The notes: generated by a model not told the origin, from the letters alone. A stretch of 39,722 nt of DNA from B33-G16 sp046498285 (GCA_046498285.1 JAWOBA010000028.1:1-39722), one strand, 5' to 3'; counted from the stretch's first letter, positions 6,620 through 13,813 are shown. Made by a program: numbers and translations.

Positions 6620-8017
6620 ATGAGGGAGATACTCGTAATATCAAAGAACCAGCAGCCCTTTCGCGCACTCAGCGAATCTTTTGGCGCGGGATACAGGATT
6701 GATAAGGCGTCCACAAAGGCCGCTGCTCTGGATATACTGCGAAGAAGACGTTATGATTTTATGCTTATTGATATAGAAATCCTGAAAGAATCCGTAACTG
6801 AGAATCGATATAAGGCCGCCTTTGAGCCATTCTGGCATTTGTACCCTACCATGGAAATTATTGTCATGGCTCCTCAGGAGATGATTAGAGAGGCAGTAAT
6901 GGCTGTCAAGTCAGGTGCCAGCAATTACCTTACCTATCCTGTCAATCCTGAAGAAGCTAAGTATATAATGGAGAGTATTTATGAAGCCATCATTGCACAA
7001 TCAGAACTTGACTACCTGAGAGATCAATTTTGGAAGAGTGAGTCATTGGATTTCGTTCAGACGAAAAGTCAAGCAATGGGGAATGTCTTTAGCAAAGTGC
7101 GTTCCGTTGCTACGACAAGAAGTACGGTACTGCTAATAGGTGAAACAGGCACGGGAAAGGGAGAGCTTTCCAAATTGATCCATCGACATAGCAACCGCCC
7201 GGAGGCTCAGTTTATAGGAGTACACTGCGGGGCCATACCGGATACATTGATAGAGAGCGAGCTATTCGGTCATGAGAAAGGCGCCTTCACTGGCTCAGTG
7301 AAGAGAAGGATGGGGAAGTTTGAGATAGCCAATGGCGGAACCATATTTCTTGATGAGGTGGGAACTGTTACGCCTTCAGCTCAAATCAAGCTTTTGCAGG
7401 TTCTCCAGGATAGAACCTTTCAAAGAGTTGGAGGAGAGATGAATATTGAGGTCGATGTGAGAATTATCGCGGCCTCCAATATGGATCTGAAAAAGATGTG
7501 CGATGAGGGAAAATTCAGAAAAGATCTATATTATCGACTCAATGTCTTTCCCATTGATGTTCCCCCTCTCCGAGAGCGAATCGAGGATATACCTCATCTT
7601 GTTGAGGTGTTCTTAGAGAAGATGAATAGGTTTAATACTAAGGAGATTCATAATGTTGATTCGCAGGTCATGGATGCCTTCATGGCTTATTCTTGGCCGG
7701 GGAACATTCGCGAACTTGAAAACCTTATGGAACGAGCCTATATATTAGAACGCTCCCCTGTGCTAACAGCTGAGAGCTTTCCCAGCGAGCTTTTCGGATC
7801 CGAGCTAAACCCAGAAAGCGTTCCTGTGAATCCCCATCTTACCCTGGCTGAAATGAGGAATAGGGGAGTAGAGGCTATGGAGAGGCAATATTTAAAGCAG
7901 CTCCTCAGCCGTAATAAGGGAAAGATAAATGATTCCGCCCAGGCTGCTGGTATCACCACCCGTCAACTCCACAAATTAATGAAAAGATATAATTTTAGAA
8001 AAGAGGATTTTAAATAG
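6620..8017 (+). CDS. Sigma-54-dependent activator with degenerate receiver domain
   Basis: A 465-aa NtrC-type enhancer-binding protein that would drive open-complex formation by sigma-54 RNA polymerase. Residues 1-125 resemble a receiver domain and keep an Asp at position 51, but the acidic pair after strand 1 is replaced (VISKN) and the conserved Lys before Pro is Tyr (TYPVNP), so ordinary phosphorylation is doubtful. The AAA+ domain has Walker A GETGTGKG (174-181), the sigma-54 contact loop GAFTGS (221-226, Ser for the usual last Ala), Walker B TIFLDE (241-246) and the arginine region FRKDLYYRLN. A Fis-type helix-turn-helix ends the protein (INDSAQAAGITTRQLHKLMK). It lies between two sigma-54 promoters that share paired palindromes, so it is the obvious candidate regulator of both. 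That link is inference. Confidence 0.93.
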   Translation: MREILVISKNQQPFRALSESFGAGYRIDKASTKAAALDILRRRRYDFMLIDIEILKESVTENRYKAAFEPFWHLYPTMEIIVMAPQEMIREAVMAVKSGASNYLTYPVNPEEAKYIMESIYEAIIAQSELDYLRDQFWKSESLDFVQTKSQAMGNVFSKVRSVATTRSTVLLIGETGTGKGELSKLIHRHSNRPEAQFIGVHCGAIPDTLIESELFGHEKGAFTGSVKRRMGKFEIANGGTIFLDEVGTVTPSAQIKLLQVLQDRTFQRVGGEMNIEVDVRIIAASNMDLKKMCDEGKFRKDLYYRLNVFPIDVPPLRERIEDIPHLVEVFLEKMNRFNTKEIHNVDSQVMDAFMAYSWPGNIRELENLMERAYILERSPVLTAESFPSELFGSELNPESVPVNPHLTLAEMRNRGVEAMERQYLKQLLSRNKGKINDSAQAAGITTRQLHKLMKRYNFRKEDFK

Positions 8018-8049
8018 TCTTATATAAAGTAATACAAAGGAGATTTTCC

Positions 8050-8084
8050 TCAATCTTTGGGTCAGATCAGATTGAAAAGATTGA
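8050..8084. other. Inverted repeat 3' of the activator gene
   Basis: TCAATCTTT and AAAGATTGA form a 9-bp perfect stem with a 17-nt loop. No T-run follows on the plus strand, so it is a poor intrinsic terminator. It may be a transcript-stabilising hairpin or a protein site upstream of the sigma-54 promoter at 8327. Confidence 0.4.
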
Positions 8085-8125
8085 TGTATGGGCGATTCCT
8101 TTCTTTTCTTGGAGTCATCATTTTC

Positions 8126-8140
8126 GGAATTGAAAGTTCT
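8126..8140. promoter_or_regulatory. Candidate activator site, distal (ATP-grasp operon)
   Basis: GGAATTGAAAGTTCT matches the palindrome AGAACTTGAAGTTCT at 11 of 15 positions. It lies 188 bp from the -24 GG of the promoter at 8327; the groE equivalent is at 189 bp. Confidence 0.6.
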
Positions 8141-8258
8141 TATATAGCAAAAATAGGAATATAATTTTCTTGTTTCTATTTTTTTCTGTTATTTCAAAAT
8201 ATTAACCTTCCATTTCCCTCTTACCACTTACTCAGCTTTCATTATTTCCAGCGATATC

Positions 8259-8273
8259 AGAACTATCAGTTCA
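8259..8273. promoter_or_regulatory. Candidate activator site, proximal (ATP-grasp operon)
   Basis: AGAACTATCAGTTCA has arms GAACT and AGTTC around a 3-bp spacer. It is 55 bp from the -24 GG and its centre is 133 bp from the distal site, the same pair spacing as at groE. Confidence 0.65.
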
Positions 8274-8326
8274 CCTATGAAAAGCGTTCTTTGAAATAAG
8301 CCTATAAATATCAGCATGTTACAAAC

Positions 8327-8343
8327 TTGGCATAACAATTGCT
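8327..8343 (+). promoter_or_regulatory. Sigma-54 (-24/-12) promoter of the ATP-grasp/GNAT operon
   Basis: TTGGCATAACAATTGCT has the GG and GC dinucleotides 10 nt apart, TGGCA at -24 and TTGCT at -12. Transcription would start near 8353, about 35 nt before the first gene's ATG at 8388. Confidence 0.85.
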
Positions 8344-8387
8344 GATTGAAAAATAGAACTATATAACCCTAAATGAGGAGGATGAAG

Positions 8388-8750
8388 ATGTCTTGGAGCT
8401 TTTGGAAAAGAAAATCAGATACCGTTGATGCATCAAAACCAAAGGAAGAAAAACTCCCAAAACCAATGGATATTCCGGAATCGGTGGGCAGGTCTCTTGT
8501 GGTAGATTTTGGCAAAGACCCCGATTGGGTTTGGCATCTAAAGAGTGTGGTGCGTAGACGGGAGGAGAAAAACTGCTATGAGGTTCGGGTTTTTGATGAG
8601 AGTCAGGCAATGATGCATGGGATAATTGTAAGAGACTTTATCACCCTCGATGAGCACCCTGAATTGATCCTTTTCGAGGGTTGGTACGACAAAAAATCTA
8701 ATAAAGTACAAGTGCAGGAGAGATTAGAACCTACACCAAAGGCGGCATGA
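8388..8750 (+). CDS. Conserved hypothetical protein, first gene of the sigma-54 operon
   Basis: A 120-aa soluble protein without signal peptide or membrane segment. The start was chosen at ATG-TCT-TGG because GAGGAGG precedes it closely; two in-frame upstream ATGs overlap that RBS. The sequence has a charged N-terminal tail (WKRKSD ... PKEEKLPKP) followed by a compact domain with VGRSLVVDFGKDPDWVWHLK, VRVFDESQA and LDEHPELILFEGWYDKKS. The pattern suggests a small alpha/beta fold, but I do not recognise a named family. It lies just downstream of the sigma-54 promoter and 84 bp before the next small gene. Confidence 0.8.
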   Translation: MSWSFWKRKSDTVDASKPKEEKLPKPMDIPESVGRSLVVDFGKDPDWVWHLKSVVRRREEKNCYEVRVFDESQAMMHGIIVRDFITLDEHPELILFEGWYDKKSNKVQVQERLEPTPKAA

Positions 8751-8834
8751 TTTTGCGGGGATATGCAGGAGGTGTAAGATCGCATATCAAGGCACATGCC
8801 CTGTGTTGTTTGTCATAAAAGGAAGTGTATGGTT

Positions 8835-9083
8835 ATGAAAAAAGCTGAAAAGCCTGTTACGTTAAGGGGCATAGTGATCGCGGTCAAGTGGGATGAAAAT
8901 GGCAAGGTGATTGATGCCGCACTCTCCACACATAAAGAAGAAGAATTTCGTATTGCCCCTGATTCTAAAGGAAGGGGACTTGCTGACTGCATACAGCGTG
9001 AAGTGGAAGTGATCGGAATTATGAAAAAAAGCAACAACGTAAAGACAATTTCCATTACCTCGTATAAGGTTGTAGGCGAATAG
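8835..9083 (+). CDS. Small hypothetical protein, possibly OB-like
   Basis: An 82-aa protein. ATG at 8835 follows AAGGAAG by 9 nt and is preferred over ATG 8829 or the longer frame from 8796. Its sequence (PVTLRGIVIAVKWDENGKV, then EEFRIAPDSKGRGL, then EVEVIGIMKK and KTISITSYKVV) alternates short beta strands and resembles small OB-type domains of the 'nucleic acid binding or unknown' kind. The fold call is inference. It is the second gene of the sigma-54 operon. Confidence 0.75.
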   Translation: MKKAEKPVTLRGIVIAVKWDENGKVIDAALSTHKEEEFRIAPDSKGRGLADCIQREVEVIGIMKKSNNVKTISITSYKVVGE

Positions 9084-9116
9084 CCAGAAATATAAAGGAA
9101 CTGCTTCACAATATCA

Positions 9117-9151
9117 GGTAAGGATTTCCCGAGTAGGGAACTCCTCTTACC
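9117..9151 (+). other. Structured leader hairpin before the KamA-like gene
   Basis: GGTAAG and CTTACC form an outer stem and TTCCC/GGGAA an inner stem around GAGTA, with a small internal loop. No T-run follows, so it does not look like an intrinsic terminator. It lies between the second small gene and the KamA-like gene and could serve RNA processing or translation control. Confidence 0.45.
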
Positions 9152-9175
9152 ACTTTAGGTGTGGGAGGTTGAGAT

Positions 9176-9730
9176 ATGCTTGAGGATACGTTGAATGCAG
9201 AGGATTTAGAGCCTCCCGGCAGGCACAGGGGGACGTACTACAGTGCTATTGACTATTCGTTGCATTCTATAGATTTGGCGGACACTCTTGGTTACCCGGA
9301 ACCCCACATTCAAGGGATTCATGAAAGTTCTCGAGCTGCATTGTTTCTCAGCAAATTTTTTCCCGAGGCATCTATAACCGATTGGAACGATTGGAGGTGG
9401 CAGCTTTGCCACCGAATCGTGGATATCGGAACCTTGAGCTATTTCCTTCATCTTTCTGATGATGAGCAGGCGATGGATGACCAACCCCCCAAAGGGTTCC
9501 CCATGGCGGTTACTCCTTGCTATACGAGCTTGCTTGATCGAGACAATCCGCGCCAACCCCTCGGCCTAACAATGGTGCCTACCATTGCTGAGAAGGTGCC
9601 TTCTCCGGGAGAGGCGATAGACTCTCTTGGCGAGGACCACGATAGTCCGTTTCCGGGAATCGTGCATCAATATCCGGATACGGGAAGCAGGCTCAGCTTA
9701 AGAAAACCACAAGAGCTGGTAAGCAACTAA
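9176..9730 (+). CDS. KamA-like protein lacking the radical SAM core (truncated)
   Basis: The 184-aa product matches the N-terminal part of the lysine 2,3-aminomutase (KamA) family: SITDWNDWRWQLCHRI, FPMAVTPCYTSLLDRDNP, VPTIAEK, LGEDHDSPFPGIVHQYPD. In KamA proteins the segment HRYPDRVL leads directly into the radical SAM CxxxCxxC iron-sulfur motif. Here, right after HQYPD, the protein ends with a 16-residue unrelated or C-terminal-like tail and a stop, so neither the [4Fe-4S] motif nor the PLP Lys is present. It cannot be a normal aminomutase. The frame itself is clean, with RBS GGGAGG, and it ends 14 bp before the first ligase, so it is either a relic of a large in-frame deletion or a retained partner domain. 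Confidence 0.75.
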   Translation: MLEDTLNAEDLEPPGRHRGTYYSAIDYSLHSIDLADTLGYPEPHIQGIHESSRAALFLSKFFPEASITDWNDWRWQLCHRIVDIGTLSYFLHLSDDEQAMDDQPPKGFPMAVTPCYTSLLDRDNPRQPLGLTMVPTIAEKVPSPGEAIDSLGEDHDSPFPGIVHQYPDTGSRLSLRKPQELVSN

Positions 9731-9744
9731 CGGAGGAGGCGATT

Positions 9745-10764
9745 ATGCTTATAGGGATTACCTATGACCTGCGGGTTGAGTATTTAGCCGCAGGGTTCAG
9801 TGAAGAGGAGGCGGCAGAATTTGACAGTGAAGATACCATTGTGGCCATAGAGCAGGCCCTCGAGGATCTCGGATATGACACTGATCGAATCGGCAATGTC
9901 AAAAACCTCACACAACGTCTGGCTAGTGGGGATCGGTGGGATATGGTATTCAATATTGCGGAGGGATTGAAAGGTTTTGGCCGTGAGGCACAGGTGCCCG
10001 CATTACTAGATGCCTACCAGATACCATACACCTTTTCAGACCCACTCGTACTCTCACTCACTCTCCATAAGGGAATGGCCAAGCGGGTAGTACGAGGGCT
10101 CGGAATTCCCACACCGGATTTCTTTGTGGTTGAGAATATCTCGGATCTCGAAAAGGTCGCTCTTCCTCTACCTCTCTTTGTCAAACCGGTAGCAGAAGGG
10201 ACCAGTAAGGGGATTAACTCTGCGTCGAAGATAACAAGCCAGAGCAACCTAATATTTAGCTGCATTCATTTATTGTTCTCGTATAATCAGCCGGTTCTTG
10301 TTGAGGGCTTTCTCCCGGGTAGGGAGTTCACTGTTGGCACCCTCGGCACAGGGAGAGAAGCAGTGGTCTTGGGGGTATTGGAGGTCATACTGCGTGAATA
10401 CGCCGAACCTGATGTGTACACTTTCCGCAATAAGGAGCAATACGAAGAACTGGTGGAATATCATCTGGCAACCGATAACCAGGCAGCAAAGGCCGGAGAA
10501 ATTGGTCTCGCAGTATGGCGCGGCATTGGATGTATGGATGCAGGAAGGGTGGATATTCGCCTTGATGAGAACGGCGTCCCCAACTTCATGGAAGTTAACC
10601 CGCTGGCAGGGCTGCATCCCCGGCATTCTGACTTGTGCATTATTGCACGGATGAAGGGTATGCCCTACCGGGATCTTATCGAGGGGATTATACGTTCGGC
10701 CATGAGTCGCGTTAGCATGGATTCGTCTTATTTGGAAATGGCGGCATGTCTAAGAAGGCAGTAG
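9745..10764 (+). CDS. D-Ala-D-Ala ligase-like ATP-grasp protein 1
   Basis: The 339-aa protein has the layout of D-alanine--D-alanine ligase: an N-terminal domain with DMVFNIAEGLKG and IPYTFSDPLVLSLTLHK, an ATP-binding segment LPLFVKPVAEGTSKG, the VLVEGFLPGREFTVG strand and the metal-binding FMEVNPLAGLHP motif. ATP-grasp enzymes activate a carboxylate as acyl-phosphate and join it to an amine. The Ddl motif HGxxGEDG is altered (GLKGFGREAQ), and no murein genes are nearby, so cell-wall D-Ala-D-Ala synthesis is unlikely to be its role. The RBS is CGGAGGAGG. It overlaps the next ligase by 19 bp, suggesting translational coupling. The substrate is unknown. Confidence 0.88.
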   Translation: MLIGITYDLRVEYLAAGFSEEEAAEFDSEDTIVAIEQALEDLGYDTDRIGNVKNLTQRLASGDRWDMVFNIAEGLKGFGREAQVPALLDAYQIPYTFSDPLVLSLTLHKGMAKRVVRGLGIPTPDFFVVENISDLEKVALPLPLFVKPVAEGTSKGINSASKITSQSNLIFSCIHLLFSYNQPVLVEGFLPGREFTVGTLGTGREAVVLGVLEVILREYAEPDVYTFRNKEQYEELVEYHLATDNQAAKAGEIGLAVWRGIGCMDAGRVDIRLDENGVPNFMEVNPLAGLHPRHSDLCIIARMKGMPYRDLIEGIIRSAMSRVSMDSSYLEMAACLRRQ

Positions 10765-11774
10765 GTCTAATTCATAATGTTCCTGTGTCGCCTAATCAAG
10801 CCTTCGCAGCGGCCTCAGCGGACGTCCTGACACAGATTTCTTCCATTGAAGAGGCACTCGGAGCTCTCGGATATCAATCAGTTCGGATCCCTTTTACGAA
10901 AGAAGTAAACGGGTTTATTGCGAAGATGAAAGAAGAGGGGGTGGAAATCGCTGTAAATCTATGTGAGACTGTGGATGAGGATCCTCGCTTTGCGGGGCAT
11001 CCTGCTGCTTTACTTGAATTGATGGATATTTCCTTTTCGGGATCGCCAGCCATGGCGCTCATGCTTACCACTGACAAAGCTCTCACCAAACAATTGTTGA
11101 GGGCACACGGCATTAGGACGCCTGCCTATCTGATGTATGACGGCGAAACGGATTTTGATTTTCAGGCCCTGAAATTCCCGGTAATCTTGAAGCCCAGGTT
11201 TCAAGACGCAAGTATCGGCATAGAACAGGAATCGATTTTTCTCGATGATATATCGTTCAGGGAGGGAATTAATGGATTCCTCGACCGCTTTGGTCCCTTG
11301 TTAGCGGAAGAATACATTGACGGCAGGGAGTTCAATGTGTCGGTTTTCGGCTACCCTTTGCCCAAGGCACTTCCTCTTGCAGAGATCGATTTCTCGGCCT
11401 TGCCCAAAGGGTTTTTCCCTATTGTGGGTTATCGAGCCAAGTGGGATACATCCTCCTTTGAGTATTACCACATCCCGAGAAAATTTCCGCAATCCCTTTC
11501 ATCCTCGCTGCGGCAGGAGATCGAAAAAACTGCGCTCGAGTGTTTTTCCCTGCTCATGCTCAGGGATTACGGGCGCATCGACATAAGGGTTCATGACGAT
11601 GGACAAATCTATGTCCTCGAGGTGAACGCGAATCCCTGCCTAAGTCCAGATGCCGGATTGGCAGCAGCAGCCCAACAGGCGGGAATGTCATATACGGATA
11701 TAGTGGAAACCCTCATGGGATTTGTAGAAGAAAGGAACAGGAATGATGGAACCTCAACCTGCCATACCCGATGA
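10746..11774 (+). CDS. D-Ala-D-Ala ligase-like ATP-grasp protein 2
   Basis: A second ATP-grasp ligase, 342 aa, clearly distinct in sequence from the preceding one. It shows EIAVNLCETVDEDP in the N-terminal domain, SFSGSPAMALMLTTDKALTK (the small-residue stretch and Lys typical of Ddl), FPVILKPRFQDASIGI for ATP binding, LAEEYIDGREFNV and the metal-site motif VLEVNANPCLSPDAG. Its start lies inside the upstream ligase gene and its end overlaps the acetyltransferase gene by 32 bp, so the three are almost certainly made together. Two tandem ligases suggest two successive amide bonds or two different amine donors. This is inference, since no substrate-specific residue could be assigned. Confidence 0.88.
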   Translation: MSKKAVGLIHNVPVSPNQAFAAASADVLTQISSIEEALGALGYQSVRIPFTKEVNGFIAKMKEEGVEIAVNLCETVDEDPRFAGHPAALLELMDISFSGSPAMALMLTTDKALTKQLLRAHGIRTPAYLMYDGETDFDFQALKFPVILKPRFQDASIGIEQESIFLDDISFREGINGFLDRFGPLLAEEYIDGREFNVSVFGYPLPKALPLAEIDFSALPKGFFPIVGYRAKWDTSSFEYYHIPRKFPQSLSSSLRQEIEKTALECFSLLMLRDYGRIDIRVHDDGQIYVLEVNANPCLSPDAGLAAAAQQAGMSYTDIVETLMGFVEERNRNDGTSTCHTR

Positions 11775-12279
11775 TAGAGAAAAGATATTGAGGCTTCTCC
11801 GCCAGGGAACGATCTTTACCGGTGAGGAAATCAAGGTGGCTCTTGAGGTTATCGATGATGCACTGAACGGAGGTGAGAAGGAATATCAGGTTTTTTGTGC
11901 GTTTGATAAAAATAAAAAACTCACAGGTTTCATCTGTTTTGGCCCAATCCTTATGACTCAAGGCTGCTATGATCTTTACTGGATTGTAGTGGATAAGAAG
12001 GCTGTTAGGAAAGGAGTTGGTGGAAGGCTTCTGGGATTCATGGAGGAAATGGCTGCCAGGGAAGGGGGCCGGCGAATCTACGTGGAGACTTCCTCTTCTC
12101 CGCCATACTCGGCCGCCAGGTCATTCTATAAAACGCATGGCTATCGGGTAGTCAGCCTGTTGAAAGATTTCTATCGAGATGGGGACCACAAGATAACCTT
12201 GATGAAGGAGGTTTACTGCGCTGCGAAAGAAAAGTACCAGATCTCGTATACTGAAAAGGGTATGCTTTGCCATCAATAG
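11743..12279 (+). CDS. GNAT-family N-acetyltransferase
   Basis: The 178-aa protein has the GNAT order: strand LTGFICFGPI, DLYWIVVDKKAVRKGVGGRLL (acetyl-CoA pyrophosphate loop R-K-G-V-G-G) and a C-terminal YSAARSFYKTHGYRVV. It would acetylate an amine from acetyl-CoA. The operon context (KamA-like protein and two ligases) recalls the ablA/ablB pair, in which lysine aminomutase is followed by a beta-lysine acetyltransferase, but the aminomutase core is missing here, so that function cannot be assumed. Residues after about 155 (YCAAKEKYQISYTEKGMLCHQ) appear to be an unconserved tail. It is the last gene of the sigma-54 operon. Confidence 0.88.
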   Translation: MMEPQPAIPDDREKILRLLRQGTIFTGEEIKVALEVIDDALNGGEKEYQVFCAFDKNKKLTGFICFGPILMTQGCYDLYWIVVDKKAVRKGVGGRLLGFMEEMAAREGGRRIYVETSSSPPYSAARSFYKTHGYRVVSLLKDFYRDGDHKITLMKEVYCAAKEKYQISYTEKGMLCHQ

Positions 12280-12484
12280 TTGATTTCCAGACCATGTAAA
12301 ACAATGTCGCTCCTTTCTTCGGTAGGAAAACATCTCGGCCACAGAGGAGGGAGGTATTGAGGATAGAGATGGTGATAAAATAAATGTTCACCCCAATGAA
12401 AAGACCTCTTTAAATCCATAACTTATTGATTTTAAATTAGTTTTCGCCTTCCAACCAATTTCTTTCTCGTGACTACACGTACCT

Positions 12485-12740
12485 GAGACCTTTGAAAAAC
12501 CGGGCGATTTTCACCATCCTCAAAAAGACGATGGACTTTTTTGAAGTGACTGGTGGCCTCCGGCTCGTAGAGCCTCCCGCTCGGAGAGAAGGGTGCTGAA
12601 AAGACCAACCCGGGAGCCTCGGCCTCCGGCCCGACTCCGTCCTGGAGGAGACTCCGTCCCGGAAGGGAGGGCCTACGCCCCGGAGGGAACTGAAAAAAAG
12701 CCCATCGTCTTTAGATCAAGAGGGGTTATGCAAAGGTCTC
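12485..12740 (+). mobile_element. Family 1 inverted-repeat element, copy 3, with target duplication
   Basis: A 256-bp copy with perfect ends GAGACCTTTG and CAAAGGTCTC. A perfect 6-bp direct repeat GTACCT flanks it (12479-12484 and 12741-12746), showing insertion by transposition. Inner inverted repeats (AAAAAGACGATGGACTTTTTT and its partner) and a GC-rich centre with alternating CCTCCGG/CCGGAGG blocks are present. There is no transposase gene inside. The region from the GNAT gene end (12279) to here has no supported gene. Confidence 0.95.
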
Positions 12741-13068
12741 GTACCTTTCGATGAGGCAGTACTATACGTATCCTAACATCTAAGAGCTTTAATATGACAC
12801 CTGCATATAAGATTTGAAAAAGTTAGCTGGTATCTCAAGGTCTGCGGATACCTCTGTATCAAACCACCATCCTTTTGACAGCACCAGCTTAAGGAGCAAT
12901 CTTGAGAATCTTTTATACAAGAAACCAGCTCAAGGCGAGGGCAATGTATTGAAAAGAATTTTCTCTGATAAAACAAAAACACTCAAATCAACAGCTAAAA
13001 CCTTGCTGGAGGAAATTAAACTCAGAGAGTATTTTACTCCCCCATATGATTCATGCCATTGATTATGA

Positions 13069-13176
13069 AATATCCAGGCAGAATACAGATATCTTGCAAA
13101 GGAAATGATTGGCCACAACGATCTATCAATGACAGACCGTTACTCCCACCTTACACTCAGCTACAAACGCTTCTAA
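13069..13176 (+). pseudogene. Tyrosine recombinase (phage-type integrase) C-terminal remnant
   Basis: The frame ends in LAKEMIGHNDLSMTDRYSHL followed by TLSYKRF and a stop. This is the end of the catalytic domain of tyrosine recombinases: the GH(x)n segment and the catalytic Tyr in T-x-x-Y-S-H-L. The frame is closed upstream by a TGA at 13066-13068, and the R-H-x-x-R part of the active site is not found, so only the last 35 codons survive. The 3' end of a tRNA-Pro gene lies 180 bp away, a usual integration site for elements with such enzymes. The upstream frame at 12814-13062 shows no integrase features. Confidence 0.8.
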
Positions 13177-13293
13177 CAAGAGAGGCGTGCAGAACACTAT
13201 ACCAATCACTTTCATTAATTGGGTAAAAGGGATATTTGGGAGAAGTGAACATAGTAAAAGTCTGAGTGTGGTAGACATTTGGCAGGCAATAGC

Positions 13294-13343
13294 CAAAAAA
13301 AGAGAAAAAGAGCAAATGAGTCATTTTCTAATTTGCTCTTTTT
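13294..13343 (-). terminator. Intrinsic terminator of tRNA-Pro
   Basis: On the minus strand a 13-bp stem (AAAAAGAGCAAAT with ATTTGCTCTTTTT) and a 13-nt loop are followed by CTCTTTTTTT. It lies 11 bp past the tRNA 3' end and is a well-formed Rho-independent terminator. Confidence 0.85.
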
Positions 13344-13354
13344 ATTGAACTTTT

Positions 13355-13431
13355 TGGTCGGGACGGCGAGATTTGAACTCGCGACCCCCTGAACCCCATT
13401 CAGGTGCGCTTCCAGACTGCGCCACGTCCCG
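13355..13431 (-). tRNA. tRNA-Pro (anticodon GGG)
   Basis: The minus strand folds as a cloverleaf: acceptor CGGGACG/CGTCCCG, D arm GGCGC...GCGC, anticodon stem CCTGA/TCAGG with loop ATGGGGT (anticodon GGG), T arm with GTTCAAATC, discriminator A and an encoded CCA. The C1-G72 pair is typical of proline tRNAs. An integrase remnant lies just beyond its 3' end. Confidence 0.97.
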
Positions 13432-13693
13432 ATTTTGTGCCTACGCATAGGAGAATCTATTCGTAGATTTGTTTAACATTCATAGTTGTTTGTGTCAAGA
13501 AGGTTTCTATTTTTTAGCGCAGGGCATATCTGAGCATAATTGATTGTATGAAAAATAAAAATATATCATTTATTTCTACATATGCGCAAAGCCTTTTAGG
13601 CTATGTACATAAATTTTTTTTAATGGGATATCATTTTCTAAGGCTGAATTCCGTTCCGAAAAGGAATATTTCACTGATGAGGATAAATGAGCT

Positions 13694-13813
13694 ATGTATG
13701 AGCTATTTCAAAAGATTTTTCCAAGGTCTGAGAAACTTGTTGGTGATCCTGGTTTGTATTTCAAGTGTGAGATTTGTTCCGCAATATTAGCGTATTGGAT
13801 AAAATTTGGTTAG
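13694..13813 (+). CDS. Possible 39-aa CxxC ORF or remnant
   Basis: A short frame starts MYELFQKIFPRSEKLVGD and ends with FKCEICSAILAYWIKFG, including a CxxC pair. The same frame is protein-like further upstream (EYFTDEDK) but is interrupted by a TGA just before the ATG. It may therefore be the distal part of a decayed small zinc-binding gene, or a short gene starting at the ATG with GAGG about 12 nt upstream. I know no family. The rest of 13432-13934 shows nothing else supportable. Confidence 0.3.
   Translation: MYELFQKIFPRSEKLVGDPGLYFKCEICSAILAYWIKFG

Noticed and set aside
12814..13062. 82-codon open frame before the integrase remnant
   Set aside because: Composition is not clearly protein-like, no RBS is present and no integrase motif (such as R-H-x-x-R) was found in it.
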